Under the pieces are notes generated by a model, which was given only the letters and a program-made list of their open reading frames with translations, was not told where the DNA came from and did no database searches. Positions 1 to 5,421 of a DNA stretch of 5,434 nucleotides are shown here, in pieces. The position numbers were made by a program, and so were the translations under genes. Origin of the DNA: CAKSQF01 sp051867915 (GTDB lineage Bacteria > Bacillota > Clostridia > Oscillospirales > CAG-272); contig JBJDZJ010000185.1 of NCBI GenBank assembly GCA_051867915.1, positions 1 to 5,434 of the forward strand, written 5' to 3'. Within the stretch, counting starts at the first letter, position 1, and the number at the start of each line of letters is the position of its first letter.

Positions 1-56
1 TTTTCATTTTCAAAGCAATTTTCGGCTTACTTTTGCAAAAAAATATTGAAAAACCC

Positions 57-85
57 TTGACAAATCAAAAGAAAAAGTGTATAAT
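57..85 (+). promoter_or_regulatory. Sigma-A promoter of the rpsF-ssb-rpsR operon
   Basis: The -35 box TTGACA (57-62) and -10 box TATAAT (80-85) both match the consensus exactly and are separated by the ideal 17 bp. The upstream stretch (about 1-56) is rich in A and T runs, as expected of an UP element. Transcription should begin near position 92, leaving a leader of about 76 nt before rpsF. Such a strong promoter fits a ribosomal protein operon. The boxes are read directly; the start site and the UP element are inferred. Confidence 0.93.
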
Positions 86-91
86 ACTCGA

Positions 92-167
92 GTGAAGGTC
101 CGAAATACGGACTTCTCCTTACCGCAAGGGATTCTTTGCGGTCTAATGTCCATAGGGAGGTGTAAAA
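92..167 (+). promoter_or_regulatory. Structured rpsF leader, candidate S6:S18 autoregulatory element
   Basis: Three compatible helices can be drawn. Hairpin A pairs 96-102 with 108-114 around the loop AAATA, with core GTCCG/CGGAC. Hairpin B pairs 121-129 with 134-142 (ACCGCAAGG with CTTTGCGGT, one G-U pair, loop GATT). Helix C pairs 115-120 (CTCCTT) with 154-159 (AGGGAG), encloses hairpin B and covers the Shine-Dalgarno of rpsF, leaving 143-153 as a one-sided bulge. An alternative 4-bp pairing (109-112 with 148-151) would compete with hairpin A. Neither hairpin is followed by a U-run, so these are not terminators. Leaders of rpsF in many bacteria bind the S6:S18 complex and repress their own translation. 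The position and the SD-masking fold suit that role, but I did not establish a match to the published consensus. Confidence 0.6.
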
Positions 168-464
168 ATGGAAAACAAGAACCAGTCTTATGAAACTTTA
201 TTCGTCGTTGATCTTTCCAAAGGTGAGGACGCAGTAAAGGCAATCGTTGAGAAGTTCACTTCGCTGATCAGCGCAAACGGTGAAATCACTTCGACTGCAG
301 AATGGGGCAAGCGCAGACTTGCATACCCCATCAATAAGATGACCGAAGGTTACTATGTTCTGGTGACTTTCAATGCTCCTGCTGCATTCACGGCTGAGCT
401 TGAAAGAATCTTCAACATTACCGAAGGCATCATGCGTTCCATCGTCGTTGCAAAGGAAGCATAA
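168..464 (+). CDS. rpsF: 30S ribosomal protein S6
   Basis: This 98-residue protein has the normal length for bacterial S6, a component of the 30S platform that binds the central domain of 16S rRNA as a heterodimer with S18. The family's hallmark segment is clear at about residues 45-68: E-W-G-K-R-R-L-A-Y-P-I, then EGYY-V-L-V-T-F. The N-terminal beta strand YETLFVVD (8-15) and the C-terminal strand GIMRSIVVAKE also fit the ferredoxin-like fold. The ATG is preceded by AGGGAGGTG (154-162), with GGAGG 7 nt upstream of the start, so the start is secure. It is the first gene of the operon, and ssb begins 21 bp after its stop. Translation is probably controlled by the leader that can mask this ribosome binding site. 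Confidence 0.97.
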   Translation: MENKNQSYETLFVVDLSKGEDAVKAIVEKFTSLISANGEITSTAEWGKRRLAYPINKMTEGYYVLVTFNAPAAFTAELERIFNITEGIMRSIVVAKEA

Positions 465-485
465 GGAAAGAAAGGAGCATTTAAA

Positions 486-962
486 ATGGCAAATTTTAAT
501 CTGAACAAGGTTATCCTTGGCGGCCGCCTGACGGCTGAGCCCGAACTGAAAACGACCCCCAGCGGGATCTCGGTCGTTCGGTGCAGTATTGCCGTTAACC
601 GTCGTTTTGCAAAAGCAGATTCACAGACTCAGGCAGATTTCATCAATGTCGTCGCATGGCGTCAGCAGGCTGAGTTTGTGTCCAGATACTTCCACAAAGG
701 AAGCTCGATCTGCGTTGTCGGATCAATCCAGACCAGCACTTCTACCGATCAGAACGGTCAGAAAAAGTATTGGACCGAGGTTGTTGCCGATGAGGTGTAT
801 TTTGTAGATTCCAAGGGAGAGTCATCCGGCTCTGCATATCAAGGCAATAATGCTCCTGCTGCTTATACTCCGGACAGCTACGGTCAACCCACATTCAAAA
901 GCGGCTCCGACACCGCTCCTCGGTTTGAGGAAATGTCGAATGAGGACGATCTGCCCTTTTAA
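486..962 (+). CDS. ssb: Single-stranded DNA-binding protein
   Basis: This 158-residue SSB coats single-stranded DNA as a homotetramer during replication, recombination and repair. The OB-fold occupies about residues 1-107. It opens with M-A-N-F-N-L-N-K-V-I-L-G-G-R-L-T and contains the family signature D-F-I-N-V-V-A-W-R (51-59), the strand K-G-S-S-I-C-V-V-G-S-I-Q and the segment K-K-Y-W-T-E-V-V-A-D-E-V. W58 and W96 are aromatic residues typical of the DNA-binding surface. A flexible Gly/Ser/Gln/Pro-rich linker (about 110-148) leads to the acidic tail SNEDDLPF, the docking peptide for partner proteins, so the gene is intact. AAAGGAG (471-477) lies 8 nt before the ATG. Its place between rpsF and rpsR is the classical Firmicutes arrangement. 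No competence or phage genes are nearby, so this is the housekeeping copy. Confidence 0.97.
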   Translation: MANFNLNKVILGGRLTAEPELKTTPSGISVVRCSIAVNRRFAKADSQTQADFINVVAWRQQAEFVSRYFHKGSSICVVGSIQTSTSTDQNGQKKYWTEVVADEVYFVDSKGESSGSAYQGNNAPAAYTPDSYGQPTFKSGSDTAPRFEEMSNEDDLPF

Positions 963-990
963 AATGTACGAATAAGGAGGATTAGGTACA

Positions 991-1323
991 ATGGAGAACG
1001 AGAAAGAAACTCAGGGTACGCCTGTTGAAGCAACCGCTCCCGTTGCTGCTCCTGCAGCTGCAGCAACTCCTGCGGCTCCCGCAGCAAAGGCACCTTATCG
1101 CCAGAATATGAACCACAAGAGAAAGAAGGTTTGCCAGTTCTGCGTTGACAATGTCGAGTACATTGACTTCAAGGAAACGGCAAAGCTTCGCAAGTTCATC
1201 TCTGAGCGTGCAAAGATTCTGCCCAGACGGGTAACCGGCACTTGTGCAAAGCACCAGCGTCAGCTCGCAATCGCCATCAAGAGAGCCCGCACAGTTGCGC
1301 TGCTCCCTTATGTCAGCGATTAA
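991..1323 (+). CDS. rpsR: 30S ribosomal protein S18, zinc-ligand (C+) form with Ala/Pro-rich N-terminal extension
   Basis: S18 pairs with S6 on the 30S platform. The conserved core runs from about residue 36 to the end: N-H-K-R-K-K-V-C-Q-F-C, then Y-I-D-F-K-E, L-R-K-F-I-S-E-R-A-K-I-L-P-R-R-V-T-G-T-C, and finally I-K-R-A-R-T-V-A-L-L-P-Y-V. C48, C51, C85 and H88 form a CxxC...CxxH set expected to bind zinc, so this is the C+ type; the B. subtilis protein lacks most of these ligands. At 110 residues it is longer than the usual 75-90 because of residues about 1-35, which are acidic at first and then almost only Ala, Pro and Thr. The start is supported by AAGGAGG (974-980), 10 nt upstream of ATG 991; no comparable site precedes the core. 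It is the last gene of the operon, followed at once by a terminator. Confidence 0.96.
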   Translation: MENEKETQGTPVEATAPVAAPAAAATPAAPAAKAPYRQNMNHKRKKVCQFCVDNVEYIDFKETAKLRKFISERAKILPRRVTGTCAKHQRQLAIAIKRARTVALLPYVSD

Positions 1324-1339
1324 CCCAAAATTACGAATT

Positions 1340-1371
1340 CCCTCAGACAGCGCGGCTGTCTGAGGGTTTTT
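1340..1371 (+). terminator. Intrinsic terminator of the rpsF-ssb-rpsR operon
   Basis: A perfect 11-bp stem pairs CCCTCAGACAG (1340-1350) with CTGTCTGAGGG (1356-1366) around CGCGG, and can close one more C-G pair. It is followed directly by five T residues (1367-1371), with a second T-run at 1375-1379. It begins 16 bp after the rpsR stop. This is a canonical rho-independent terminator that separates the ribosomal operon from the exporter operon. Confidence 0.95.
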
Positions 1372-1423
1372 CCGTTTTTGTTCCGACGGTCCTGTTTTAC
1401 GATCGACTTTTTTTCACAAAAAC

Positions 1424-1452
1424 TTGACATTTGCTTCCGTTTTTGATATAAT
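1424..1452 (+). promoter_or_regulatory. Sigma-A promoter of the ABC exporter/ACP operon
   Basis: TTGACA (1424-1429) and TATAAT (1447-1452) both match the consensus exactly with a 17-bp spacer. The start site should be near 1459, giving a leader of about 50 nt before the first ABC gene. The upstream 1401-1423 stretch contains T and A runs that could act as an UP element. It lies downstream of the rpsR terminator, so the exporter genes form their own transcription unit. The perfect match predicts strong basal activity unless a repressor acts here. Confidence 0.92.
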
Positions 1453-1466
1453 ATATAGAAAAGCAC

Positions 1467-1485
1467 TTCGATTGTATCCAATGAA
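1467..1485 (+). promoter_or_regulatory. Short imperfect inverted repeat just after the exporter promoter
   Basis: ATTG and CAAT (1471-1474 and 1479-1482) flank TATC. With one bulged G the arms extend to TTC(G)ATTG and CAATGAA. The repeat sits at about +9 to +27 of the predicted transcript, where a repressor could block transcription. It is short enough to arise by chance, and no regulator gene is in the window. It could equally be a weak RNA hairpin or nothing. Confidence 0.2.
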
Positions 1486-1498
1486 CATTACATACAGC

Positions 1499-1504
1499 AA
1501 AGGA
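1499..1504 (+). promoter_or_regulatory. Ribosome binding site that decides the TTG start of the first ABC gene
   Basis: AAAGGA is the only Shine-Dalgarno-like sequence ahead of the gene. Two in-frame TTG codons follow at 1509 and 1515. The site ends 4 nt before the first and 10 nt before the second, so 1515 has the more usual spacing. The ATG at 1481 is out of frame and no in-frame ATG exists before 1551. Confidence 0.6.
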
Positions 1505-1514
1505 ATAATTGATT

Positions 1515-3296
1515 TTGAAAAGACTTCTTCATTATCTGAAACCCTATGCGGGCATGATGGGACTGGGATTTCTGATCAAGGCGGTGGGAACCGTCATGGA
1601 CCTGTTCCTGCCCTGGATTCTGTCCATGATTATCGACGACATCATCCCCAAAAAGGTCATCAAAGAGATCGTTTTCTGGGGCGTCGTCATGCTGATCTGT
1701 GCGGAGATCGCCGTTACCTTTAACATCATCGCCAACCGAATGGCGTCCCGTGTGGCAGGCAACTGCACCAAATCCATCCGACACGATCTGTATGCTCACA
1801 TCTCCTATCTGGATGCCGCTCAGGTGGACAGGCTGACCATTTCATCCCTGGAGTCCCGCCTGACGGTGGACACCTACAATGTCCATCAGATGGTGGGCAT
1901 GATTCAGCGTTTGGGCGTTCGGGCACCTCTGCTTCTGCTGGGAGGCATCACCGTCACCTTCCTGCTGGATGTCCATCTGACCCTGGTTCTGCTCTGCACC
2001 CTGCCCTTCATCATTCTTTCGGTGACGATCATCACCAAAAAGGGCGTCCCCCTCTACATCAAGCTCCAGCAGGCAATCGACAACATGACCCGTGTGGTTC
2101 GTGAGAATGCCACCGGCGTTCGGGTCATCAAGGCTCTGCGCAAAACCGAATACGAAAAAAGCCGTTTTGACAGCGTAAACCGGGACGCCATCCAAAAGGA
2201 AAAGGTTGCCGGCATCACCATGGCTGCCACCAACCCTCTGGTCAATCTGTTTCTGAATTTCGGTCTGACCGCCGTTGTAGTGGCAGGTGCCTATTTCGTC
2301 TACCACGGCGAAAGCACCACCGGCAAGATCATCGCCTTCATGAGCTACTTCACCATCATTTCCAATGCGCTGATCAGCATCAGCCGTATGTTCACGGTAT
2401 CCTCCAAGGGGCTTGCCGGCATGGCGAGAATCGACGGTGTATTGAAGGAAGAACCGACTCTTTGGGTCGGCGAGGAGAACGGGGCAGAATCAACCGCAAA
2501 GCATACCGCAACCGATTCCGATCATCAAACCGTAACCGATCTGCCGTCCGATCGCCCGCATTTGACCTTCGAAAATGTCAGCTATTCCTACGACAAGGAT
2601 GCAAAATCAAGAACCCTTGAAAACATCACCTTCGAACTCTGCCACGGACAGACCTTGGGCATTATCGGCGCTACCGGATCGGGCAAATCTACCCTGATTT
2701 CCCTGCTTCTGAGGATTTACGATACCGATTCGGGTAAAATCACCATTGACGGCAGAGACATCCGACAAATCCCCACCAAAAAGCTGCGGGAACTGGTTGG
2801 CATCGTTTTCCAGAACGATTTCATCTTTGCCGACACCGTATCCGCGAATGTGCGCTTCGGTCGGGAGATGTCCGATGAGCAGGTCATTGCCGCCCTGAAA
2901 ATTGCACAGGCAGGCTTCGTTTTTGACTATCCCGACACCATCGAGCATCCGCTGGACATCAAAGGTGCCAACCTCAGCGGCGGTCAGCGTCAGCGACTTC
3001 TGATCGCCAGAGCCGTGGCGGCAAATCCCGATCTGCTGATTCTGGATGACGCTTCCTCCGCTTTGGACTACCGCACCGATGCGACCCTGCGTGCCGAGCT
3101 TTCAAGACATTTTCGGAACACAACCAAGCTGATCGTCGCCCAACGGGTTTCCTCCATCCTTCATGCAGACAAAATTCTGGTACTGGACAGCGGGAGGATG
3201 ATCGGTTTCGGTAGTCACGATCAGCTGATGGAGTCCTGTCCCGTCTATCGGGAAATCTACGAAGTGCAGATGGGAGGCGGATTTACCATTGACTAA
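1515..3296 (+). CDS. Heterodimeric ABC exporter half-transporter, subunit with degenerate catalytic site
   Basis: This 593-residue protein is a fused transmembrane-plus-ATPase half-transporter of the multidrug/lipid exporter class (LmrC/BmrC/TM287-like). Six membrane helices fall at about residues 14-38, 49-73, 136-152, 155-175, 241-263 and 270-290. The ATPase domain covers about 348-590. It has A-loop Tyr359, Walker A GATGSGKST (385-393, Lys391), Q-loop Gln433, a perfect LSGGQ (487-491) and Walker B with Asp511. The catalytic Glu position is Asp512 (ILDDASSALD) and the switch His is Gln543 (V-A-Q-R). This subunit is therefore expected to hold the degenerate ATP site and lend its LSGGQ to the partner's active site. 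A polar linker (about 312-347) joins the two domains and is longer than the partner's. The start is a TTG, with 1509 possible (595 residues). The next gene overlaps by 8 bp. The transported substrate cannot be told from sequence. Confidence 0.93.
   Translation: MKRLLHYLKPYAGMMGLGFLIKAVGTVMDLFLPWILSMIIDDIIPKKVIKEIVFWGVVMLICAEIAVTFNIIANRMASRVAGNCTKSIRHDLYAHISYLDAAQVDRLTISSLESRLTVDTYNVHQMVGMIQRLGVRAPLLLLGGITVTFLLDVHLTLVLLCTLPFIILSVTIITKKGVPLYIKLQQAIDNMTRVVRENATGVRVIKALRKTEYEKSRFDSVNRDAIQKEKVAGITMAATNPLVNLFLNFGLTAVVVAGAYFVYHGESTTGKIIAFMSYFTIISNALISISRMFTVSSKGLAGMARIDGVLKEEPTLWVGEENGAESTAKHTATDSDHQTVTDLPSDRPHLTFENVSYSYDKDAKSRTLENITFELCHGQTLGIIGATGSGKSTLISLLLRIYDTDSGKITIDGRDIRQIPTKKLRELVGIVFQNDFIFADTVSANVRFGREMSDEQVIAALKIAQAGFVFDYPDTIEHPLDIKGANLSGGQRQRLLIARAVAANPDLLILDDASSALDYRTDATLRAELSRHFRNTTKLIVAQRVSSILHADKILVLDSGRMIGFGSHDQLMESCPVYREIYEVQMGGGFTID
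3272..3277 (+). promoter_or_regulatory. Ribosome binding site for the second ABC gene, inside the first
   Basis: GGGAGG lies within the last codons of the upstream gene, 11 nt before TTG 3289. It is the only good site near this junction and supports the TTG start; the first in-frame ATG lies far inside the protein (residue 82). The overlap of stop and start suggests translational coupling, which would keep the two subunits near a 1:1 ratio. Confidence 0.7.
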
Positions 3297-5091
3297 TCAA
3301 ACGAATCAAAAGAAAGCCAAAAATCCGGGCGATCTGTCCAAATCCTCGATTATTCTTCGGGTTCTCGCCTATCTCCCCCGTCACAAGGTCGATCTTGCAC
3401 TGGCAATTGTACTGACCGTACTTTCCAATGTATTGGCTCTGGTTGCTCCTGCCCTATCGGGTAAGGCTATCGCCGCCATTGTGGGGCCCGGGCAGGTAGA
3501 CTTCACCACCGTTCTGAAATATGCCTTCTGGATGCTGATCTGCTATCTGGCCTCTGCACTTCTGTCCTTCATCTTGTCCGCCGTCATGATCAATCTGGGG
3601 CGGAAGGTGGTCTACACCATGCGAAAGCAGGTGTTCGAGCATCTGGTGGACCTTCCCGTCGGCTATTTTGACAAAAATCAAACCGGCGATCTCATCAGCC
3701 GGCTATCCTATGACATTGACACCATCAACGCTTCCCTGTCCAACGATTTGCTCCAGATCTGTTCGGGCGTTATCACAGTGGTAGGCTCGGCAATCATGAT
3801 GGTGAAAATCGCACCCCCGCTGATGCTGGTTTTTGCGGTGACCGTCCCCGTACTGGTTCTGTTCACCGTCTACCGTGTCCGCAAGGTCAAGCCCCTGTTC
3901 CGTGCCCGTTCGGCAAAGCTGGGCGAGCTGAACGGATACGCCGAAGAAATGCTGTCCGGTCAGAAAACCATCCGTGCCTATGCTCAGGAAAAGGTCATGA
4001 TTGGCAAGTTTGACACCCACAACGACGACGCCATTGAAGCATACTACCGTGCCGACTATCAGGGCAGCGTTGTCGGACCGTCGGTCAACTTCATCAACAA
4101 TGTGTCGCTGTCGCTGATCTCCATGTTCGGCGCCATGCTCTTCCTGTTCGGAAGAATCAGCATCGACGGGCTGTCCACCTTCATTCTGTACTCCCGCAAG
4201 TTTTCGGGACCTATCAACGAGACCGCCAACATCATCAGCGAAATCCAATCGGCGACTTCCGCCGCAAGGCGCATTTTCATCCTGCTGGATCAGAAGGTGG
4301 AGCCGAAGCCCCAAAAGGACGATCGGATTGTAACCGGTGAAAGCGGAAGAGTAGAACTTTCCCATGTATCCTTCTCCTATACGCCCGACCGCCCCGTACT
4401 GACCGATCTCAGCGTGACCATTCCCAAAGGCAGCAAAATCGCCATTGTGGGACCCACCGGATCGGGCAAGACCACGGTCATCAATCTGCTGATGCGCTTC
4501 TACGACATTAACACCGGTGAAATCCGCATCGACGGCGAAAACACTGCCCACGCCACGCTGGACAGCGTCCGATCCTGCTTCTCCATGGTGCTTCAGGAAA
4601 CCTGGCTGTTTGAGGGAACCATTGCCGAGAACATCGCATACAGCAATCCCGACGCCACCCGTGAGCAGATCGAAGAAGCCGCCAAGGCGGCAAAGATTCA
4701 CGATTACATTCTCAGCCTTCCCATGGGCTACGACACGGTGCTGGACGAGAACGGTGTGAACATCTCCAAGGGACAGAAACAGCTTCTGACCATCGCCCGT
4801 GCCATGCTGTCCCCCTCCCCCATTCTGATACTGGATGAGGCGACCTCCAATGTGGACAGCCGCACCGAATCACTTCTTCAGAGTGCCATGGATGCCCTCA
4901 GCGTAGAGCGGACTTCCATCATCGTCGCTCATCGGCTGTCCACCGTTCAGAATGCCGACTGCATTCTGGTCATCAAGGACGGCAGGCTCATCGAATCGGG
5001 AAAACACGAAGAACTTCTGGCCAAGGGCGGATTCTACGCATCGCTGTACAACAGCCAGTTTGAAGTCACACCGGAAAGAAAGGGTGCCTGA
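3289..5091 (+). CDS. Heterodimeric ABC exporter half-transporter, catalytically competent subunit
   Basis: This 600-residue protein is the partner exporter half (LmrD/BmrD/TM288-like). Membrane helices lie at about residues 34-57, 77-100, 157-174, 178-196, 266-289 and 293-313. The TMD hallmark FDKNQTGDLISRLSYD sits at 127-142. The ATPase domain (about 352-590) has A-loop Tyr364, Walker A GPTGSGKTT (388-396, Lys394), Q-loop Gln436, Walker B ILILDE with catalytic Glu517, D-loop NVD and switch His548 (V-A-H-R). Its signature is degenerate, ISKGQ (492-496) instead of LSGGQ. These features complement the defects of the preceding subunit, so the pair should form one active and one inactive ATP site. 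It starts with TTG, overlapping the upstream gene by 8 bp. An acyl carrier protein gene follows after 5 bp. Multidrug or lipid export is the family's usual role, but the substrate is unknown. Confidence 0.94.
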   Translation: MTNQTNQKKAKNPGDLSKSSIILRVLAYLPRHKVDLALAIVLTVLSNVLALVAPALSGKAIAAIVGPGQVDFTTVLKYAFWMLICYLASALLSFILSAVMINLGRKVVYTMRKQVFEHLVDLPVGYFDKNQTGDLISRLSYDIDTINASLSNDLLQICSGVITVVGSAIMMVKIAPPLMLVFAVTVPVLVLFTVYRVRKVKPLFRARSAKLGELNGYAEEMLSGQKTIRAYAQEKVMIGKFDTHNDDAIEAYYRADYQGSVVGPSVNFINNVSLSLISMFGAMLFLFGRISIDGLSTFILYSRKFSGPINETANIISEIQSATSAARRIFILLDQKVEPKPQKDDRIVTGESGRVELSHVSFSYTPDRPVLTDLSVTIPKGSKIAIVGPTGSGKTTVINLLMRFYDINTGEIRIDGENTAHATLDSVRSCFSMVLQETWLFEGTIAENIAYSNPDATREQIEEAAKAAKIHDYILSLPMGYDTVLDENGVNISKGQKQLLTIARAMLSPSPILILDEATSNVDSRTESLLQSAMDALSVERTSIIVAHRLSTVQNADCILVIKDGRLIESGKHEELLAKGGFYASLYNSQFEVTPERKGA

Positions 5092-5096
5092 AAAAA

Positions 5097-5336
5097 ATGG
5101 ATGATATTCTTGCCTTTTTACAGGAACAATTGTCGGAGCTTTGCAAACTCCCTGCCGATGACATCACCGAGGACAGCAATCTGCTGTACGATCTGGGAGC
5201 GGATTCGCTGGACATCGTGGAACTTCTCATGGCAGTGGAGGAGAAGTACGGCTACTATGTTCCCGACGACGAACTGATCAAAATGAACACCGTGGGCGAT
5301 CTGGCTCAAAACATCGCCGCCGGGACGGGAAGATAA
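5097..5336 (+). CDS. Acyl carrier protein
   Basis: This 79-residue, strongly acidic protein (18 Asp/Glu against 4 Lys/Arg) has the normal size of a free-standing type II acyl carrier protein, which carries acyl chains on a 4'-phosphopantetheine arm in the cytoplasm. The attachment motif is L-G-A-D-S-L-D, with Ser37 as the modified residue. Helix II (S-L-D-I-V-E-L-L-M-A-V-E-E-K-Y-G) and the later T-V-G-D-L motif match the family. The ATG lies 5 bp after the stop of the second ABC gene. The nearest purine-rich site, AAAGGG (5079-5084), is rather distant, so translation may depend on coupling. No fatty acid synthesis genes are present in the window. It could be the cell's general AcpP or a specialised carrier, so I leave the symbol blank. 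Confidence 0.93.
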   Translation: MDDILAFLQEQLSELCKLPADDITEDSNLLYDLGADSLDIVELLMAVEEKYGYYVPDDELIKMNTVGDLAQNIAAGTGR

Positions 5337-5352
5337 GAAAACGAATAAATTC

Positions 5353-5380
5353 AAGGGGGCTTTTCGTGAAAAGCCCCCTT
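5353..5380. terminator. Strong hairpin ending the exporter/ACP unit, no U-tract
   Basis: A perfect 12-bp stem pairs AAGGGGGCTTTT (5353-5364) with AAAAGCCCCCTT (5369-5380) around CGTG. It begins 16 bp after the acyl carrier protein stop, where a terminator is expected. On the + strand it is followed by CAGCGTGTCG rather than a T-run, so it is not a textbook intrinsic terminator. On the - strand the following bases (TGAATTTATT, then CGTTTTC) are more T-rich. It may terminate weakly, protect mRNA 3' ends, or work in both directions. Confidence 0.65.
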
Positions 5381-5410
5381 CAGCGTGTCGAAAAAGCTCT
5401 TTAGCAAACT

Positions 5411-5421
5411 GGAGGAAGGGG
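5411..5421 (+). promoter_or_regulatory. Possible ribosome binding site of a gene beyond the window
   Basis: GGAGGAAGGGG is a strong purine-rich Shine-Dalgarno-like stretch. The window ends in AT at 5433-5434, which would be an ATG start if the next base is G. In that case the site ends 11 nt before the start. This cannot be confirmed from the window. Confidence 0.35.

Noticed and set aside
31..40. Palindrome TTTTGCAAAA upstream of the rpsF promoter
   Set aside because: It lies in an A/T-rich promoter flank where such short palindromes are expected by chance, and it is more simply part of an UP-like element.
121..142. Leader hairpin as a transcription terminator or attenuator
   Set aside because: The stem is good, but it is followed by CTAATGTCC with no T-run, so it fits a translational leader better.
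1400..1405. CGATCG palindrome upstream of the exporter -35 box
   Set aside because: Six bases is too short to support an operator, and there is no second copy nearby.
1424..1723. Open frame with ATG at 1481 just after the exporter promoter
   Set aside because: It has no ribosome binding site, runs out of frame over the start of the first ABC gene and gives a low-complexity translation. The ABC gene's own frame carries the family's N-terminal motif.
1842..2306. 154-codon open frame on the - strand
   Set aside because: It is antisense to the membrane domain of the first ABC gene, is Gln/Gly/His-rich and has no ribosome binding site or known motif.
3703..4701. A 332-codon open frame on the - strand
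   Set aside because: It lies wholly inside the second ABC gene, opposite to clear ABC motifs. Its translation is rich in Gly, His and Gln with no recognisable domain. Long antisense frames are common opposite GC-rich, C-ending codons.
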